A DNA stretch of 22,643 nt from a virus. The notes beneath the pieces were generated by a model, which worked only from the letters and a program-made list of their open reading frames with translations, was not told where the DNA came from and searched no databases. Numbering within the stretch: position 1 is the stretch's first letter; the number at the start of each line of letters is the position of its first letter. Positions 21,640 to 22,643 of the stretch are shown piece after piece. The position numbers were made by a program, and so were the translations under genes. The DNA lies in IMG/VR virus record IMGVR_UViG_3300043122_000022, positions 1-22,643 of that record; one strand, written 5' to 3'.

Positions 21640-22148
21640 TCCAGTTCGACAGATCAAAGGATCAGATACTTCAGCACGGAATATCTGTCAGATATTATCA
21701 CGGCAACTCACCTGAGGACAAGATTGTACTTGTTCCTTGGGTGTTGTGGTCAGCACGATTTCAGATAAAGATAATCATACCTCGCTTCTTTATCTACGAT
21801 GGAGCGTCAGTCCCGAAGTCTTTACGAAGTATCGTGTCCAAAGCTGGTCCTCTTGAGATAGCATCTTTACCGCATGATTTCGGCTATACACTCCCCGCAT
21901 ATCATCCAGACGAAACGGTTCTCACCCGAGATGAATGGGACTTAATCCTCAAGGACTTCTGTGAGCTTGAAGGTATGTCTTGGAGGCGTAGGCAATATGT
22001 GTACCTAGCCGTGAGGTCTGCTGGATATTTTGCCTATAACAACAAAGACAAGGCTTTCTTCTGTCCAGATGAACACAAGGATTGGTATATCCAAGAATAT
22101 TCATATCTAAACATACCAAAAGAGAATGGTGACTATTTAATCTTATAA
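21636..22148 (+). CDS. DUF1353 family protein
   Basis: This 170-residue protein has the DUF1353 core: IIIPRFFIYDGASVPKSLRSIV (residues about 47-68, the 'IP.GF.tDgASVP' motif), ASLPHDFGYTLP (about 77-88) with a conserved His-Asp, then DEWDLILKDFCELEGMSWRRRQYVYLAVRSAGYFAY (about 107-142). Members are common near the lysis genes of tailed phages; the biochemical role is not established. The start is GTG at 21636, overlapping the previous TGA, with AGGAG seven bases upstream. A 22-base extension with AGGAGG leads to the next gene. Confidence 0.8.
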   Translation: MIQFDRSKDQILQHGISVRYYHGNSPEDKIVLVPWVLWSARFQIKIIIPRFFIYDGASVPKSLRSIVSKAGPLEIASLPHDFGYTLPAYHPDETVLTRDEWDLILKDFCELEGMSWRRRQYVYLAVRSAGYFAYNNKDKAFFCPDEHKDWYIQEYSYLNIPKENGDYLIL

Positions 22149-22158
22149 GGAGGATATT

Positions 22159-22452
22159 GTGAGTGACGGGGATGATCTACACAGGAGGGTGTCTAAGTTA
22201 GAATCTCAACACGATAGGTTGTTGGAATCAACACAGCAATTAGTGGTGTCAACGAGACTCTTAACAGAAAACATCACACAGATGTCTGAGATAATCAAGG
22301 AGCTGAAAGCTCTTGAGCCAAGGATTCGGCAAATGGAGATGGACGTGAATAATAACAAGCTGATGTCTCGTGCATTGGTGTGGCTAGGTACTACGGCTGG
22401 TAGTGCTGCTGTTATCATGTTCATTACATATCTAGCTAATCTAGGCCGATAG
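22159..22452 (+). CDS. Small coiled-coil protein with C-terminal membrane segment (XhlA-like layout)
   Basis: The 97-residue product has an N-terminal acidic start, a coiled coil (LHRRVSKLESQHDRLLESTQ onward to about residue 65) and one hydrophobic segment (ALVWLGTTAGSAAVIMFITYLA, about residues 72-93). This layout is that of XhlA-type or holin-accessory lysis proteins: coiled coil in the cytoplasm or periplasm, tail anchor in the inner membrane. Assignment is by architecture only. The start is GTG at 22159 with AAGGAGG six bases upstream. Confidence 0.6.
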   Translation: MSDGDDLHRRVSKLESQHDRLLESTQQLVVSTRLLTENITQMSEIIKELKALEPRIRQMEMDVNNNKLMSRALVWLGTTAGSAAVIMFITYLANLGR

Positions 22453-22468
22453 GTCAAGGCAGGAGAAT

Positions 22469-22643
22469 ATGTCACTATGTGTATTAGAGGCAATTCATTG
22501 GATCACTCTCTGCCTGTATTTGATTGTAACGATTAAGGCAATATTGCTCCTTCCACACATCAAACAATGCCCTCATAAACATAGTATGGGCTGGATAGTA
22601 TATGCTTATCTAGGCTGTCTGTTATGCCTCACTAGCGTGTTTA
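22469..22643 (+). CDS. Membrane protein, possible holin (3' partial)
   Basis: An ATG at 22469 preceded by AGGAGA opens a frame that runs uninterrupted to the right edge (58 codons visible). It encodes two hydrophobic segments: WITLCLYLIVTIKAILLLP (about residues 11-29) and GWIVYAYLGCLLCLTSVF (about 41-58), separated by a short His/Lys-rich loop. The small size of the loops, the position behind the coiled-coil gene and the 16-base spacing suggest a holin or holin partner. The family cannot be named from the visible part. Confidence 0.5.
   Translation, partial: MSLCVLEAIHWITLCLYLIVTIKAILLLPHIKQCPHKHSMGWIVYAYLGCLLCLTSVF

Noticed and set aside
1-22643. CRISPR arrays, tRNA genes, insertion sequences, integrase or attachment sites
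   Set aside because: I looked for regular spaced repeats, cloverleaf-like segments, transposase motifs and recombinase genes and saw none that I could support.

Overview
The window is a late-gene segment of a long-tailed dsDNA phage (siphovirus type). Every confident gene lies on the + strand. The order is portal, protease/scaffold, decoration protein, major capsid protein, connectors, tail terminator, tail tube, tail chaperones, tape measure, fibre, and then the start of what looks like a lysis region. A single tube protein with no sheath gene argues against a contractile tail. Strong AGGAGG-type ribosome sites and a lipobox protein point to a bacterial, probably Gram-negative, host. Whether this is a free phage or a prophage cannot be told from the window, and no genus can be named from sequence alone.

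Head and neck (1-6745): a DUF935/Mu gp29-like portal cut by the left edge; an XkdF-like prohead protease; a 317-codon ORF that seems to carry the rest of the protease plus a nested scaffold with its own ribosome site; a lambda gpD-like decoration protein; a gpE-like major capsid protein; then four small connector, completion and terminator genes. Tail (6839-16075): tube protein, two tail-assembly chaperone ORFs that look joined by a -2 (or +1) ribosomal frameshift at a run of seven A, a 1882-residue tape measure, and a carbohydrate-binding-like tail protein. Two related free-standing endonuclease-like genes with AP2-like C-termini (4305-4895 and 7849-8595) sit directly behind the two most highly expressed structural genes. 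The ribosome site of each can be buried in an RNA hairpin.

The most striking system is a complete diversity-generating retroelement (DGR) at 16092-20520. The target is an 895-residue modular tail fibre with two tandem receptor-binding-like domains, each ending in its own 93-bp variable repeat (VR1 17918-18010, VR2 18665-18757). One template repeat (TR 19264-19356) matches both without gaps. VR1 differs from TR at 16 positions, 15 of them at TR adenines; VR2 differs at 18, 16 of them at adenines. The cassette also holds an Avd-type accessory gene (18869-19240), a structured spacer RNA and a reverse transcriptase (19522-20520) with YADD and LPLGNLTSQ motifs. Adenine-mutagenised cDNA from TR is expected to overwrite either VR and change the adsorption specificity of the fibre.

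Right end (20462-22643): a DUF4376-type fibre-associated protein whose start lies inside the RT gene, a lipoprotein, a DUF1353 protein, a small coiled-coil/membrane protein and a membrane protein cut by the right edge. These overlap or abut and resemble the start of a lysis operon.
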